From Saturnia japonica (lineage: Eukaryota; Arthropoda; Insecta; Lepidoptera; Saturniidae), in NCBI GenBank assembly GCA_033032175.1, contig CM065325.1, positions 14,474,930-14,538,929 on the forward strand: a stretch of 64,000 nucleotides of DNA. Reading direction: 5' to 3'. Below the pieces are notes generated by a model, which was given only the letters and a program-made list of their open reading frames with translations, was not told the origin of the DNA and did no database searches. The translations under genes and the position numbers were made by a program. The number at the start of each line of letters is the position of its first letter. Positions within the stretch are counted from its first letter, which is position 1. Shown here piece by piece: positions 43,801-53,685 of this stretch.

Positions 43801-45837
43801 AGCCTGTTGATGGTTAGGTATGTTGAAGTGTTTTAACTTTTTTTACGACATAATAACATGTTTTTAATAATTATTATAACTGTATGGACGTGCACTCTCG
43901 ACCGCGGCTTGGAAACATGTGGACGGAATTCGCGAGTCGATTGTTTATTTAAAAATTAAAATAAATTATTGAGTAATATTGGTCTATACATAAAAAGCCT
44001 AATACAAAAGATATCTTGAAAAAGTAATTGTTAATTTTTATTGAGTTTTGCCTAAGGAAAGTAAATATTTTTTGTCTGTGAGTCACGTGATTTGAAACGC
44101 CAATTAGAAAATGTAACGTCACCATTCAGGAAATATGAATGTTAGACTCTTGTGTGAGTTGTCACTCATGTCACTGTTATCATACAAAATGACATAATAT
44201 AAAATTAATGATGACGTCACGAGACCAGAATGCTACATTTTTGTGACGTATTTTTTATTTAGATTAAGAAATAATTTTGAACCACTTTTTATGGTGTATT
44301 AATGTAAATATAATTATTCATAGGTATTATTTTCGACATATAAAGTGTTTAAAACAATTTTCGAAGAGTTGTCAACTCCGGGATTCTATTCCTTTTGTTA
44401 TTTTATATTACTTTATGTGGCTTCACTAGCGCGTTCTAAACCTTCCGTCTATATTATTCTTCTGGTCTGTGTAGTTAATTCATTTAATCAATCAATAAAT
44501 TTTATCATAACGGTTAGTGTGTATAAAATATAGAATAGGTTGGGGATCCATAAAAAGTTATAACTACAATCTATTTCTACCTATTAAATTAATGAACTCG
44601 ATAATAAATATACGGTGGTTTAACAAACCGTTAGGATAACAAAAACCGTGTATTTAGTTAACCTTGGGGTCAGTCTGTTAACTTCACAGACAAACTGACA
44701 TCATTAAATACAGTTACATCTGTACGTTATATTGATTGATCAGACCATTATCGCAGGATCTACATTGAAGCAAATGATACCTTGTCGATTTTCTCATAAA
44801 AACTGGCCGTAAACTAAGTATGTTTTTTTTTTCATTTACATTTATTAATATACAGTGTTTAGAGATAGATATGTTTCATCTAGCTTAGCACTAATAAATG
44901 CCCTAAAATCAATTATATACCTATAAGTACCTACCTACTTCATAAAAGGTGTAGTTTCGGACATATGAAAACACTATCTCCGAAACGGTTGGACCCATAT
45001 TGACGGGACTTTCACTGATATATAGCTGATGATATAGGGAGTATCTTAGGCTACTTTTATTTTAGAAAAAGTATTAGGGTTCCGCTCAAATAAAAAAAAA
45101 CTGGTCATGGTGAATCGATTCGAGCGCTTTAATAGCTTACGCTGAGTAAACTATTTTAAACGGGAGCGGGGGAACAAGATTCGTGTGTGTGCCCGATCGA
45201 TGGCGTTCTGTAGTCCACGTGAGCGAAGCCGCGGGCACATCTAGTCTTTAATAAAAACTACTGAATCTCGCAACCCGGGAGAGACAATAAACTTTAATTA
45301 AACCTTTTTGATATCTTACATACATCTTATATCTTTTTATACCTTCTAATATTTTATGACTAACTGTGTCCCACGATTTTACCCATATTAAATTTATTCG
45401 ATGAACTCTACCGTGCCGAGCCGCTCCGCCAACGCACCCGTGTGGTCGTGTACCCTATCGTTTCCAGATAGCTTGATATTCGTGGATACTGCTCTGCTCG
45501 TTAGAGGCCTAGAGTGAAGATATATAGCCTATAACATTCCTCAATAAATAGGCTATAGTATTCAAAAATAGATTTTTATAATATTAAAGTAATAGATTGA
45601 AGGGGAATCCTAGTAAATATTTTTTATCTTCCAGCGATGGACCTCAACAAAGTCACAGTGTACGAAGGCGAGCCAGATGAAGACCCCGATACGACCTTCA
45701 CGTTAAACGAGCACTACTTTAAGCAGTTGGTCCAAGGTCGGGAAGACCCTAGGGTTATAATGCAGGCTGGGAGGTGTTCCGTGACCGGTGACGTCATGAG
45801 AGCTATGAAACTTGAACCTTATATAAAACTAGAATAG
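40887..45837 (+). CDS. stand-alone SCP2 domain (sterol carrier protein 2-like) protein
   Basis: Coding exons 40887-40889, 43080-43233, 45635-45837; 119 residues. SCP2 domains bind sterols, fatty acids and acyl-CoAs in a hydrophobic tunnel. The core reads GGVFLFNIIKGTSVYSWTMD (residues 36-55), then KVTVYEGEPDEDPDTTFTL (58-76), FKQLVQGREDPRVIMQAG (81-98) and VTGDVMRAMKLEPYI (102-116): the order and length fit a complete single domain, as in small insect SCP2-like proteins. Junctions: ATG|GTAAGT phase 0, AACAG|GGGG, TGGA|GTGAGT phase 1, TTCCAG|CGATGG restores W-T-M-D. The one-codon first exon is inferred; exons 2 and 3 are firm. The N terminus would be MGASQSDQ, which fits an N-myristoylation motif (Gly2, Ser6). 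The C terminus is IKLE, not a peroxisomal SKL-type signal. Alternative: C-terminal part of a larger SCP2 fusion whose upstream exons I cannot find. Confidence 0.75.
41109..41376 (-). mobile_element. Helitron-like element in SCP2 intron 1
   Basis: CTAGCTGCACCCTACGGTTT at the left end, AACATCGCCAACGCACTCGT, and a decayed 5' end at about 41376. Same type as 45360-45597 and 57824. Confidence 0.65.
42480..42690 (-). repeat. dispersed repeat, family G, inverted
   Basis: AGCAGGAGGTTCTCAGTTCG, ATCTTCTTTGTTTATGAGAT and GACTTCGAAGATACACCAGG, complementary to the plus-strand copies. Confidence 0.75.
42741..43000 (-). mobile_element. Helitron-like family K-type, 260 bp
   Basis: On the minus strand it starts TCTATCCTAATATTATAAAT (5' at 43000), then GTTTGTTTGCTTAGTTGAAC, CTAATCTCAGGAACTACTGG and TATAGGCTACATAACATCAC, and ends near GAGTCAGCTAA. 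It ends 79 bases before SCP2 exon 2. Confidence 0.7.
43080..43233 (+). CDS. SCP2-like gene, coding exon 2
   Basis: 154 bases between TATTAACAG and GTGAGTATT, open in one frame and encoding the amphipathic N-terminal helix and first strands through VYSW. Confidence 0.85.
43250..43500 (+). repeat. tRNA-derived SINE, 5' part decayed
   Basis: AAGTTCGAATCCCTGCAATG (B box) and GGAAAACATCGTGATGAAACC match the SINE at 11424. It begins only about 16 bases after the SCP2 exon 2 donor and continues into a family E repeat. Confidence 0.7.
43501..43745 (+). repeat. SINE-like family E
   Basis: AGCGGTTACCTTAGCCTATG, CCTACTTATCGTAGGAACAC and TGGAGGTGTTCAACCAGACG align with 8560-8790. Confidence 0.65.
43746..44974. 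other. SCP2 intron 2, nothing recognised
   Basis: AT-rich. TGACGTCAC-containing sequence around 44110-44250 may be another foldback repeat, but no clear ends. Confidence 0.4.
44975..45244 (+). mobile_element. Helitron-like family B in SCP2 intron 2
   Basis: ATCTCCGAAACGGTTGGACC onward, GAGCGAAGCCGCGGGCACAT, CTAG at 45241-45244. 5' end truncated. Confidence 0.7.
45360..45597 (-). mobile_element. Helitron-like element in SCP2 intron 2
   Basis: CTAACTGTGTCCCACGATTT at 45360, CCGCCAACGCACCCGTGTGG, TATAGCCTATAACATTCCTC, ending near AATAGATTG. It finishes 38 bases before SCP2 exon 3. Confidence 0.65.
45635..45837 (+). CDS. SCP2-like gene, coding exon 3
   Basis: 203 bases after TTATCTTCCAG, from TMDLNKVTVYEGEP to the stop TAG at 45835. 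Encodes the C-terminal two-thirds of the SCP2 fold. Confidence 0.88.
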
Positions 45838-46235
45838 ACTTTGTATTGTTGTTGATTTAATTAAAAGCTTCATTGTAAGTAATTGTTAAAATCCAGTATA
45901 ATACATTTTGATTGTTATATAGCCTAATTTCGTCGGGTAACAGGATAAAGTCATGGGCTTTCCTGTTCCCCTGCGAATGTATGCATTTAGCTATTTGTCT
46001 CGGTAGAGGCATTAAAAAAAACGTAATAAGTTAGATAATTTTTGATAATCGCATGTTAATATGGTATTTCCACGTGCCCGCCTTGCCTTTCTAACAGCAG
46101 CCTGTGCTACAGCCGTGTAAATTAACAATCTTTTGGCATACATGTTGTTTTCTGCCTAGGCAGTACTTCTCTGTAGGCACAACGTGTTACCCATTTTTGT
46201 AAATATAGTCTTGTGATCAAACTCTAGCCTATATA

Positions 46236-46241
46236 AATAAA
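46236..46241 (+). terminator. poly(A) signal AATAAA, SCP2-like gene
   Basis: First canonical AATAAA after the SCP2 stop, about 400 bases downstream. A less canonical TATAATACA lies nearer. Confidence 0.4.
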
Positions 46242-47062
46242 GTTACCACGATACATGTAATGTTTTTTAAAAAAAAAACTTTTACCCTTTTTTCGACAAA
46301 AGAGTTTCCGCCTTAAGCTGTGATTTTCTATCTCTTTTGTTTCAACATCCTGATAACAAAATTTGTAACATTTTTAAATTGCTTTTAGTGAAAGCGTAAC
46401 GCGTCTATTTTATAAAACGTCATTGGTAAACTCTGTAAATTTTCGAAATGTTGGTATCAGGGAAATTGAAATGCAATATTTTAATATTTCGAATATTATC
46501 TAAATGATTTTTTTCCTCTTTCAAGATTAGTTTCTCCGTATTGTATACCGACCTATAGTGGTAAATTATGTGAAAATATTCTAGGCTAGGAACTAATAGT
46601 CCGATAATCTAAAAATTGTTTATCTGACAAAAAGCTACGTTACGTACGACCAATCATTAATCTAAGTTAATAAGTTATCGTGTTCATAAAGTTAAATAAG
46701 TTCAATTAAGATATGTATCGATTTTATATTTACCATAAACTTGTAAAAAGAAAATAACTTAAAAATAATGAATAAATTGTTTAAAAAAATGAAATTAATA
46801 ATAAAAATTTAAATTTTATATGTATTTTAATTTATATTTATATATAGTATTTTAATTGTTTATTGTTAGTTGTCGAACTTATAGATCATACTCACTTACA
46901 TTGCAAAAATACATTTATTTATTTTTAAAGTCATCAATATATTTAATTTACGTTTATATCAATATTTATAACAAGAATAGGTAAACCTATTAGAACTTGA
47001 AAACCGAAACTTCACCTAACCTTTATCTATATATAAAATAAATGCCGCGTTTCGATAAAGTA
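46242..47062. other. no gene seen
   Basis: Very AT-rich, no exon or repeat recognised. Confidence 0.45.
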
Positions 47063-47400
47063 CAGTAAAAGCACCTTATTCGCGTTTTCACTATTCGCGG
47101 ATTAAAAAATGCGACCCAATTCCTATATTCGCGGCTAAAGATTTCTTTATTCGCGGATCTAATCGGTACAATTGACTGCTTTGACTGCATACATATCAGA
47201 AATTGCGAATGGAATAGGACGAGATGTGTTCGAACAGATAGAATCAAGTGACATTCAGAAGTTGCTTGAATCGCAAGATGAAGAGACTTGAAAGAAATGT
47301 TAAATTCACAGCCCATTGAAGAAGAGGCTTCAACATACACGGGAAACGTGACATTTAGTTTGAAAAATCTTAATGAAGGCTTAGAATGACAAATGGCACT
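47063..47400 (+). mobile_element. pogo/Tigger-like element remnant
   Basis: Begins CAGTAAAAGCACCTTATTCG right after TA, with repeated ATTCGCGG boxes (47090-47160), as in Tigger-type ends. From about 47185 one can read FEQIESSDIQKLLESQDEE, then after shifts NSQPIEEEAS and TGNVTFSLKNLNEGL, resembling the acidic C-terminal tail of pogo/Tigger transposases (ELLESHxEELT). The right end was not found; most of the element is deleted. Confidence 0.5.
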
Positions 47401-47404
47401 TGAG

Positions 47405-47465
47405 AGCTAGTCTTCCACTAGGCCTAGCGTGCTACCATCTTGGGTCACATTGTCATTTAATATCA
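47405..47465 (+). repeat. SINE 3' part
   Basis: TTCCACTAGGCCTAGCGTGC and TACCATCTTGGGTCACATTG match the distal part of the SINE at 43430-43490. Confidence 0.6.
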
Positions 47466-47504
47466 AGCCTATAACAATACAAGAGAATTTTTACCAAAAG
47501 AGAA

Positions 47505-47655
47505 ACCCAACTTCAATGATTTTGAAGAGTTCCCTTGTGTATCTTCGAATTTGAAGGTTCAAAGGCAATGAAATTAAAATGGGACCACCCACCCTATCCA
47601 ACAAAAGAAGAATCATCCAAATCGAATCATACACAAAGAAGTAGACTCATTGCAG
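47505..47655 (+). repeat. dispersed repeat, family G
   Basis: AACTTCAATGATTTTGAAGA and AGAATCATCCAAATCGAATC align with the other copies; the 3' part is missing. Confidence 0.65.
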
Positions 47656-48948
47656 GTACTCCATTAATACCATCATTAATTTTATTTATTTATTGTCAAT
47701 TTTTTATTTTTTATTTTGTTTTACACTATTAAACCATTTCCATTTCTATAATTGCTCGATGACAGCTCCTGTGAAAACTTGAACGAGTGTCTTTTTTACA
47801 TTATGTATGCATTATTTTATAAAAATATGATGTTTACACACGTACAAGGTTATACCAGAGTCTGAGAAACTGATAGGGATGGAGCTATATCGATAAACGT
47901 AACACGATAACAGACCCGACATTTTTTTACAAAATGTAAGAAACTAAACTAATGCCGGATACTTTTGTACAAATTTATTAACTAATATTATATTTCATTA
48001 CAAGATGTTACACGTATTAATTCTTGATTGATAACGACAGGTAATCTTTATTTATTTATTTTAATCAAAATCTGATGAATCGTCACTGTCACTCGATATG
48101 CGATCGATAACATTACTTATTTGGTCACAACACTCCAACTGGAAATAGTTATTTAATGTATTTGTTTTGTTTTATTTTATTATATTTTGTGTTTGTTTGT
48201 AAAGCACGTTTTATTATTATCTATTATTTACTGATTCTATTATCTGTGGATTTTGATAGAAATTTACACTTTTTTGAAATTTTTATTCATAGATTATATG
48301 CACTATTTGACTTTTTTTTATTTCATGTGAATGTACAGTTAACAGTTAGAGTTTATTTAAATTTTTTATTGTTAATTTTTTTACTAACCTTTGACTAGTA
48401 TTAACTTTTCGACATATTTTCAACTACATTGCTATAATTTCTCTTTTTTTTTACTCGGTTATTTTGTTAAGGTTATTAATAAGGCATGCGGTGGTGATTT
48501 TCGAAGGCTAGTTAGTACACTGATGAATATTTTGACTTTTTAAATTATAATGGTTTCATAGTGTATTGGCAACTGGTCATCCATTACTGTAAATTAATAA
48601 ATAAAAGCCCACAAATAGCTAGAGACTAGGCACAGGCAGCTACTCTCATCATGAAAACAGGTAAAGCAAGACGAACTAATGACACGAGTACAGCAGCACA
48701 ATGCGAGCAGCTGTGAACCATCTAATCAGCAGCTCGTACTGTGTAAACGAGGCTTAAGACAAAATATATTTTATGCAATTGAAATATAACAAAGAAAAAC
48801 GTGGATGTGAGTGTGATCATCCTATCGCTTAAGTGAAATATTTTGCAATGATCGCTTAAAAGCGCTCTCCTCAAAAAGGGCATCATTATCGACACAAAAA
48901 AATATATAAGTAGACAAGAATCTTCTTTATAAAAGAAACCAAGATCTT
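47656..48948. other. no gene seen
   Basis: T-rich sequence giving low-complexity hydrophobic frames (for example 48156-48398). No exon. Confidence 0.45.
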
Positions 48949-49083
48949 CTCTATATCATGGTTAGTTAATTAGAAGTCGTGGAGACAGGGATAGTAGTCA
49001 ATGGCACAATAATCTTGGTACAGAAGTTGCTTAAATTTGGTTTTTTTTTTTTTTTAAATTGGTACGCTCTATATCATGGTTAG
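48949..49083 (+). mobile_element. 101-bp retroposed insert with 17-bp target duplication
   Basis: CTCTATATCATGGTTAG occurs at 48949-48965 and again at 49067-49083. The 101 bases between contain GGAGACAGGGATAGTAGTCA and a poly-T run. The same unit, without this flank, recurs at 49656-49750. Long target duplications of this kind are made by target-primed reverse transcription. Confidence 0.65.
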
Positions 49084-49314
49084 AAAATTATTAATAAAAA
49101 AACGTGTGCGCCTCAGGACGCTCGACAGAAGTGATAACTTAAACTAATCTAAGTTGAACTATTTAATATTGAAATTGTTTAACTTGAGAAAAGCGTTATT
49201 ACTTAAACTTTATGTATATTGATATGATAATGTGAAGAAAGGTTATTTATTAATAAATTAATAAAATCTAATATGTACATTAGAACACTGAGGAGAGAAG
49301 GGAAGCCAGACAAA

Positions 49315-49376
49315 GTGGCGCCGTAACGCGTTACGGTACGAAGCGGTTTACCCTCCCATAAGAAGTTATCTCTTCA
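49315..49376 (+). repeat. 62-bp repeat, family L copy 2
   Basis: TGGCGCCGTAACGCGTTACG followed by AAGCGGTTTACCCTCCCATA; see 15119-15180. Confidence 0.6.
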
Positions 49377-49655
49377 ATAATAATAATTTATTTATGTAAA
49401 GTACATAAACTGACTTTACATTTAGAAACACAAAACAAAGAAAACATAACATAACACTTTTATGAGCTCCTGACTGCCAAACTAGGGTTCCCTGTATCTT
49501 GGCAGTCGGTTTGCCTACAAAATAGATATATTCATGGTTGTTGTTTCCATTACTAACAAATTGTGTTGATACAAAAAAGAGAGAAATACAAAAACAAAAA
49601 TAAAAATAAAAGAAAAAAATAAATCAAAATAATAGTAATTCTACTAATATAATAA

Positions 49656-49750
49656 CAATTAGCAGTCGAGGAGACAGAGATAGTAGACAATGGCACAATA
49701 ATCCTGGCACAGATGTCGCTTAAAGTTGGTATTTGAAACAAAAAAATATG
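49656..49750 (+). repeat. second copy of the 48966 insert
   Basis: AGTCGAGGAGACAGAGATAG, AATGGCACAATAATCCTGGC and AGATGTCGCTTAAAGTTGGT align with 48970-49045. Confidence 0.65.
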
Positions 49751-49762
49751 GTATACTCAAGT

Positions 49763-49930
49763 AAACGCCAGGGGCCCGACTCCGTTTTTCGCCCTTTTCT
49801 AGCTCAACGGTTCCGCTCCGTACAACATTTTCTTTGTTCGTCTTCGGAAAAAATTAGCAAACGCCAGGAGCCGTGATCCATCTTTCGCCGCGTACGACCT
49901 TTTTTACTTCGTCGTTGAACAAAGTTAGCC
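49763..49930 (+). repeat. diverged tandem duplication
   Basis: AAACGCCAGGGGCCCGACTC ... GTACAACATTTTCTTTGTTC (unit 1) and AAACGCCAGGAGCCGTGATC ... CGTACGACCTTTTTTACTTC (unit 2). GC-richer than the flanks, non-coding. Confidence 0.55.
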
Positions 49931-49988
49931 CTTGATGCCTTGATCAATATTGAAAATTAGTATTATTGCGTACCAGCATAATTTTTAC

Positions 49989-50031
49989 CTGGTACACGAT
50001 ACAAGAACTTGAAACTTGGTACGTGTACCAG
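49989..50031. repeat. 10-bp inverted repeat
   Basis: CTGGTACACG at 49989 and CGTGTACCAG at 50022 are perfect inverted copies; a further CTGGTACGT follows at about 50036. Confidence 0.6.
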
Positions 50032-50284
50032 AAAACTGGTACGTCTACAATTCCTACGAGGAGAGCAATTTCGTGTTCATAATATTTTATTATTTCTTTT
50101 CTCTTACAACACAAGGCCCACGCTCGAATTTCTTATTAAACCAGTCGACATAAATGTTATCGTATTTTTATTAACGTAACATAGGCTAATCTGAAGCGAA
50201 ATGCGTATCTAGTCAACTATTAAAGTAATACTAGTGGAATCAGCGGTTCTGCTTGCGTTAAATTATGTATTATTTAATATTTTT

Positions 50285-50340
50285 AACCGGCTTCAAAAAA
50301 ATACGAAGGTTATTTAATTCGAATGTATATTTTAAGACTA
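50285..50340 (-). repeat. family G end, inverted
   Basis: AACCGGCTTCAAAAAAATACG and TTCGAATGTATATTTT match the complement of the family G 3' end. Confidence 0.5.
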
Positions 50341-50378
50341 TTCTAAGCGTACGGCTTACTAAATCTGCGCCATGAGGC

Positions 50379-50801
50379 AGCAATGTTGCCAATTCTACGG
50401 CAATTTCCGTGTTCTACGGCTTTCAGGTAAAAAAATCACAAAATCCACGGCTTACGGTCGCAACACTGTGACCGTAGCGAATTCTACGGTTTTTTGCAAA
50501 TACTACGTTAATTAATTTATCGACAAATATATCAATGATCCGTATGATGATATTTATGTACGTACATTTCAGTTAGTTTAGTTTGAGATGATTTTGTTCG
50601 ACTATTCTTACTGTTGTTACATTATTAATCGCCCACCGCTACATGTTATGGTTTTATTTTTAATTCATTTACTTAAGTTTTTGACCCTATACTCTTTTTT
50701 TTGAGCAGTGACACGGCCGACCGTTGATCTGTTTCCCTATAAACACGGCTTTTTTACCTAACATACACGGCCAACTAAAAATTTGCATTGGCAACACTGT
50801 G
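50379..50801. repeat. possible foldback element with TGTTGCCAAT ends
   Basis: GCAATGTTGCCAATTCTACG on the left and CATTGGCAACACTGTG on the right are inverted over about 12 bases. The left interior has a run of CTACGG/CCACGG boxes and a hairpin ACGGTC ... GACCGT. No frame. Confidence 0.45.
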
Positions 50802-50849
50802 AGACTGTAATACTATAATATGTAATCCACTAATATCTAATTTCTTGAA

Positions 50850-50975
50850 GCCTACTCATCGCAGGAACACAACAACAGGTTATTTAACCTCTATCTTCTG
50901 TACGGTGGATGTATTCGATCAGTCGGACTGGCCCAAGTAGAAAGGAATTCCCAAAGAGATTTCTGAAGTTAGTGT
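50850..50975 (+). repeat. SINE-like family E, 3' part
   Basis: CCTACTCATCGCAGGAACAC and GCCCAAGTAGAAAGGAATTC match the distal part of 8545-8792. Confidence 0.6.
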
Positions 50976-51084
50976 ACGGTGTTAAGTGTTATGCGTCCAT
51001 GCAAAAGAAAGACGCCCATTGCTGGACAAAGATTGCCACAACGACCGGTCTTGCGCTGCTTTATACTATGTGTTATATTATTAG

Positions 51085-51464
51085 CTAGCTGTGCCCGCGG
51101 CTTCGCTCACGTGGACTACAAAATGCCATCGAGCGGGCACACGCTCCCGGTTATTTTAAAAACAAAAATGCTTATTGTGGGTGTTCCTTAGAAGATAGAC
51201 ATATACTCTTGTTGACTTTTTTTAGGTCTTTTTAATGTGTACAATTATATGGTACATTAATTTGCTATATCTGTTATGGTTTACTCAGCGTAAGCCATTT
51301 AAGCACCCGAATTTATTCACCATGATCAGTTTTTTTTTTATTGCGCGGATCACTAATTCTTTTTCTAAAATAAAAGTAGCCAAGTATCGTATATATTTTC
51401 ATATGCATCTAGTAAAAACTGTTATTTTGACATCACAAACAGACACTTCAATTTTATTTATAGA
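51085..51464 (-). mobile_element. Helitron-like family B
   Basis: CTAG at 51085 followed by CTGTGCCCGCGGCTTCGCTC; 5' end at TCTATAAATAAAATTGAAGT (complement, 51464). 380 bp with a deletion of the CAGCTATCTG block. Confidence 0.75.
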
Positions 51465-51739
51465 ATAGTTGTATAATTCTAATTATCCTCAAAAAAAAAA
51501 CATTTTTTTATATTTGTGACAGTCCAAAATGAATAAACACGTTATACCTAATGACAAGTTCTGACAGACATACAGACAAACAAAAAGTGTTGTGTTTTTT
51601 ATGTAGGGATTGCAGAGACGTGCGCACCTCACGAGAACTGGTTCAGAACGGTACACGAGTTCATCGGCAGAGACCACGGTCGTACACCTTGAGACCCTGA
51701 CATTAAAAATAGATAGATTAAAAAATGACACAACGCTAC

Positions 51740-51860
51740 GAGCGAGGCTTATTTATCGGAACAGTTTGGAAAATGGAGCTCTTACCTTTCCACATACCTG
51801 GTGTGTGAAACAAAAGTAAACTGATTCAGTTTTGAATGTGCTCTTCTCTATTCGAGCTAG
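51740..51860 (+). repeat. family M repeat
   Basis: GAGGCTTATTTATCGGAACA, CACATACCTGGTGTGTGAAA and GTGCTCTTCTCTATTCGAGC recur at 61525-61670. Confidence 0.55.
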
Positions 51861-51957
51861 CTGTGACGTGGAACGAGATCTTTACTCTTCTAAATTATAG
51901 TAATAGAAAGAGATAACATCATGTAAAAGGCTGTTATTTTGGAACAGGTTTTTTGAA

Positions 51958-52194
51958 GTGTTATTATTTCTCTTGAACAGTAACAGGTGGACTAGGTTTC
52001 TAATTTTACCTGTTGATCCTGTTACCCAACGCTATATTCCTTACGAGGTGAGCAGAGATTTTTTAATATGGTGTGACCACAACTTAGTTTGTCTAGAAGG
52101 GCAAGGGCCTTGGATCTTAAATCAGCTACCGAAATACACTTATAGATGCTTGGCGACAGATTTTCAACTGAAGAGTACAAGTGGGAAACAGTAA
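51958..52194 (+). other. unidentified 78-codon open frame
   Basis: Reads RWTRFLILPVDPVTQRYIPY, then WCDHNLVCLEGQGPWILNQL. Amino-acid composition looks protein-like and potential splice sites occur inside (TAACAG| at about 51983, TACGAG|GTGAGC at 52048), but I recognise no family and cannot place it in a gene. It may be a fragment of an unknown element, as repeats flank it on both sides. Confidence 0.3.
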
Positions 52195-52483
52195 ATTCCT
52201 TACAGCTAGCCAATTATATCTAAGTGAACCTCAGAAGTTGTTTACGACCGATGGAAGAAAGAGAAGAGAAAAATCCTTTTTTAAACATTCTGCTAGGTGT
52301 ATAGAATGCATTTTGAGGTGTTATGTAGTTAGCAAAACCACTATAATTTTATGCAAATCAATCCTGAATGGGGATCTAACTTAAAAATAACTAAAAATAT
52401 ACCAGTTTACAATGAATTGCAAAGTCGAGCTTAAGTCACGGCCGCACCATCTTTAATGGAAGCATTTCACCGTATTTCTATTT

Positions 52484-52565
52484 TAATTTTATTGGCCTTG
52501 GACCTTCAACTTCGAAGATACATCAAGGGACTCTTCAAAGCCATTGAAGATGAATTTCTTTTTTG
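52484..52565 (-). repeat. family G fragment, inverted
   Basis: ACTTCGAAGATACATCAAGG and GCCATTGAAGATGAATTTC. Confidence 0.65.
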
Positions 52566-52609
52566 TTAATACATAATTGTTTTGTCATAATATTGTTCGC
52601 GGAGTCTTT

Positions 52610-52660
52610 TGTCTGATAGTTCCAGATATTAGCGCGTTCAAACAAACAAACTTTGAACTA
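52610..52660 (-). mobile_element. Helitron-like family K scrap
   Basis: ATAGTTCCAGATATTAGCGC and TTCAAACAAACAAACTTTGA match the 5' part of the copy at 42741-43000. Confidence 0.5.
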
Positions 52661-53069
52661 CACAATACAAAAAATAAATGTAAAAAAATCCATCTACAAT
52701 CATTTCGGCATATACCTAAAGGTTTTCTAGCTATTCGCAAAATAACAAACGAATATTATTAAAATGTGAAAACTCACAAACGTAATGTTGATTTCAGACC
52801 AAAATAACTCCACGATCAAGTTCTTCAAGACTCGAGTGTCCCATATGATAATTTATGTTTAACCAGAATACATTTCTAAGGGCTAATGAGCATTTATAAG
52901 TAAAAGAATGTATATTAAACCAGTCAACAAGAAAAACTCGTTTGTTCCTCTTGTGTTAACAGCCTGTGAAGCTTCAGTAGCTATGCATTCTTTAAGAATC
53001 AACACTTGATTATTCCATTTACGAAGGTTTGTTATTCAGACAAATATAAACATTACATTTTATGCTCGA
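52661..53069. other. no gene seen
   Basis: No exon or recognised repeat. Confidence 0.4.
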
Positions 53070-53520
53070 CTAGGTGTGTTCGCGACTTCGTTCGCGTGGA
53101 TTATAGAGTACCGCCGATCGGACATACGCGCAAATCTTGCTTCTCCCGCTCCCGATTATATGTTTATTGTGAGTTATCTTTAGAAGACATACATATACTC
53201 TCGCAAACTTTTTGTAGGTGTGTTTAAGGTCTATAATTATGTAGCACATCGATTTGGTATATATCATAAGTCATTTTAGCGTCCGAATTGATACACCGTG
53301 TTCATTTCTAATTTTTTTACAACATATGCTATCTACCAGCGAAATTTCCCGTCAAAATTAGTTCAACCATTTCGAAGATTGCCCGGAACAAACAGACAGA
53401 AATACAAAAAAAAAAATGTTTTTTTTGTTATAGGTATCATACATACTTTCATATGCATTTAATAAAAAGCTGTTATTTTAACATTACAAACAGACACTTC
53501 AATTTTATTAATTGTATAGA
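53070..53520 (-). mobile_element. Helitron-like family B, full length
   Basis: CTAG at 53070 followed by GTGTGTTCGCGACTTCGTTC, 5' TCTATACAATTAATAAAATT (complement) ending at 53520. 451 bp. Its 5' end abuts a GAAA-type microsatellite. Confidence 0.8.
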
Positions 53521-53577
53521 TTGAAATTGAAAACTTGAATTGAATTGAAATTGAAACTTGAAAATTGAAAACTTTAT
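53521..53577 (+). repeat. imperfect (TTGAAA)n tract
   Basis: Repeated TTGAAA, TTGAAT and CTTGAAA units for about 57 bases, immediately beside the family B 5' end. Confidence 0.75.
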
Positions 53578-53685
53578 TACTTTCTTTGAAATGGGATTTC
53601 ATAACTTCAACTTTTAATGGAAATGGCAGTGGGCGTAGTCCTTGTAACTATATCTACTTGAGATTTGTGATACCTTCACACTAGG

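Noticed and set aside
43080..45837. C-terminal exons of HSDL2 or stomatin-like 1
   Set aside because: No dehydrogenase or stomatin exons were found upstream and an ATG|GTAAGT exon gives a complete small SCP2 protein; not fully excluded.
47023..47340. 105-codon minus-strand frame
   Set aside because: It is antisense to the pogo/Tigger remnant, whose plus-strand reading is recognisable.
48156..48398. 80-codon Phe/Leu-rich frame
   Set aside because: Low-complexity T-rich DNA; no signal or transmembrane gene structure beyond composition.
51600..51740. possible lysozyme-like exon on the minus strand (KVYDRGLC reading)
   Set aside because: The frame is broken by stops within 12 codons and the match is too short.
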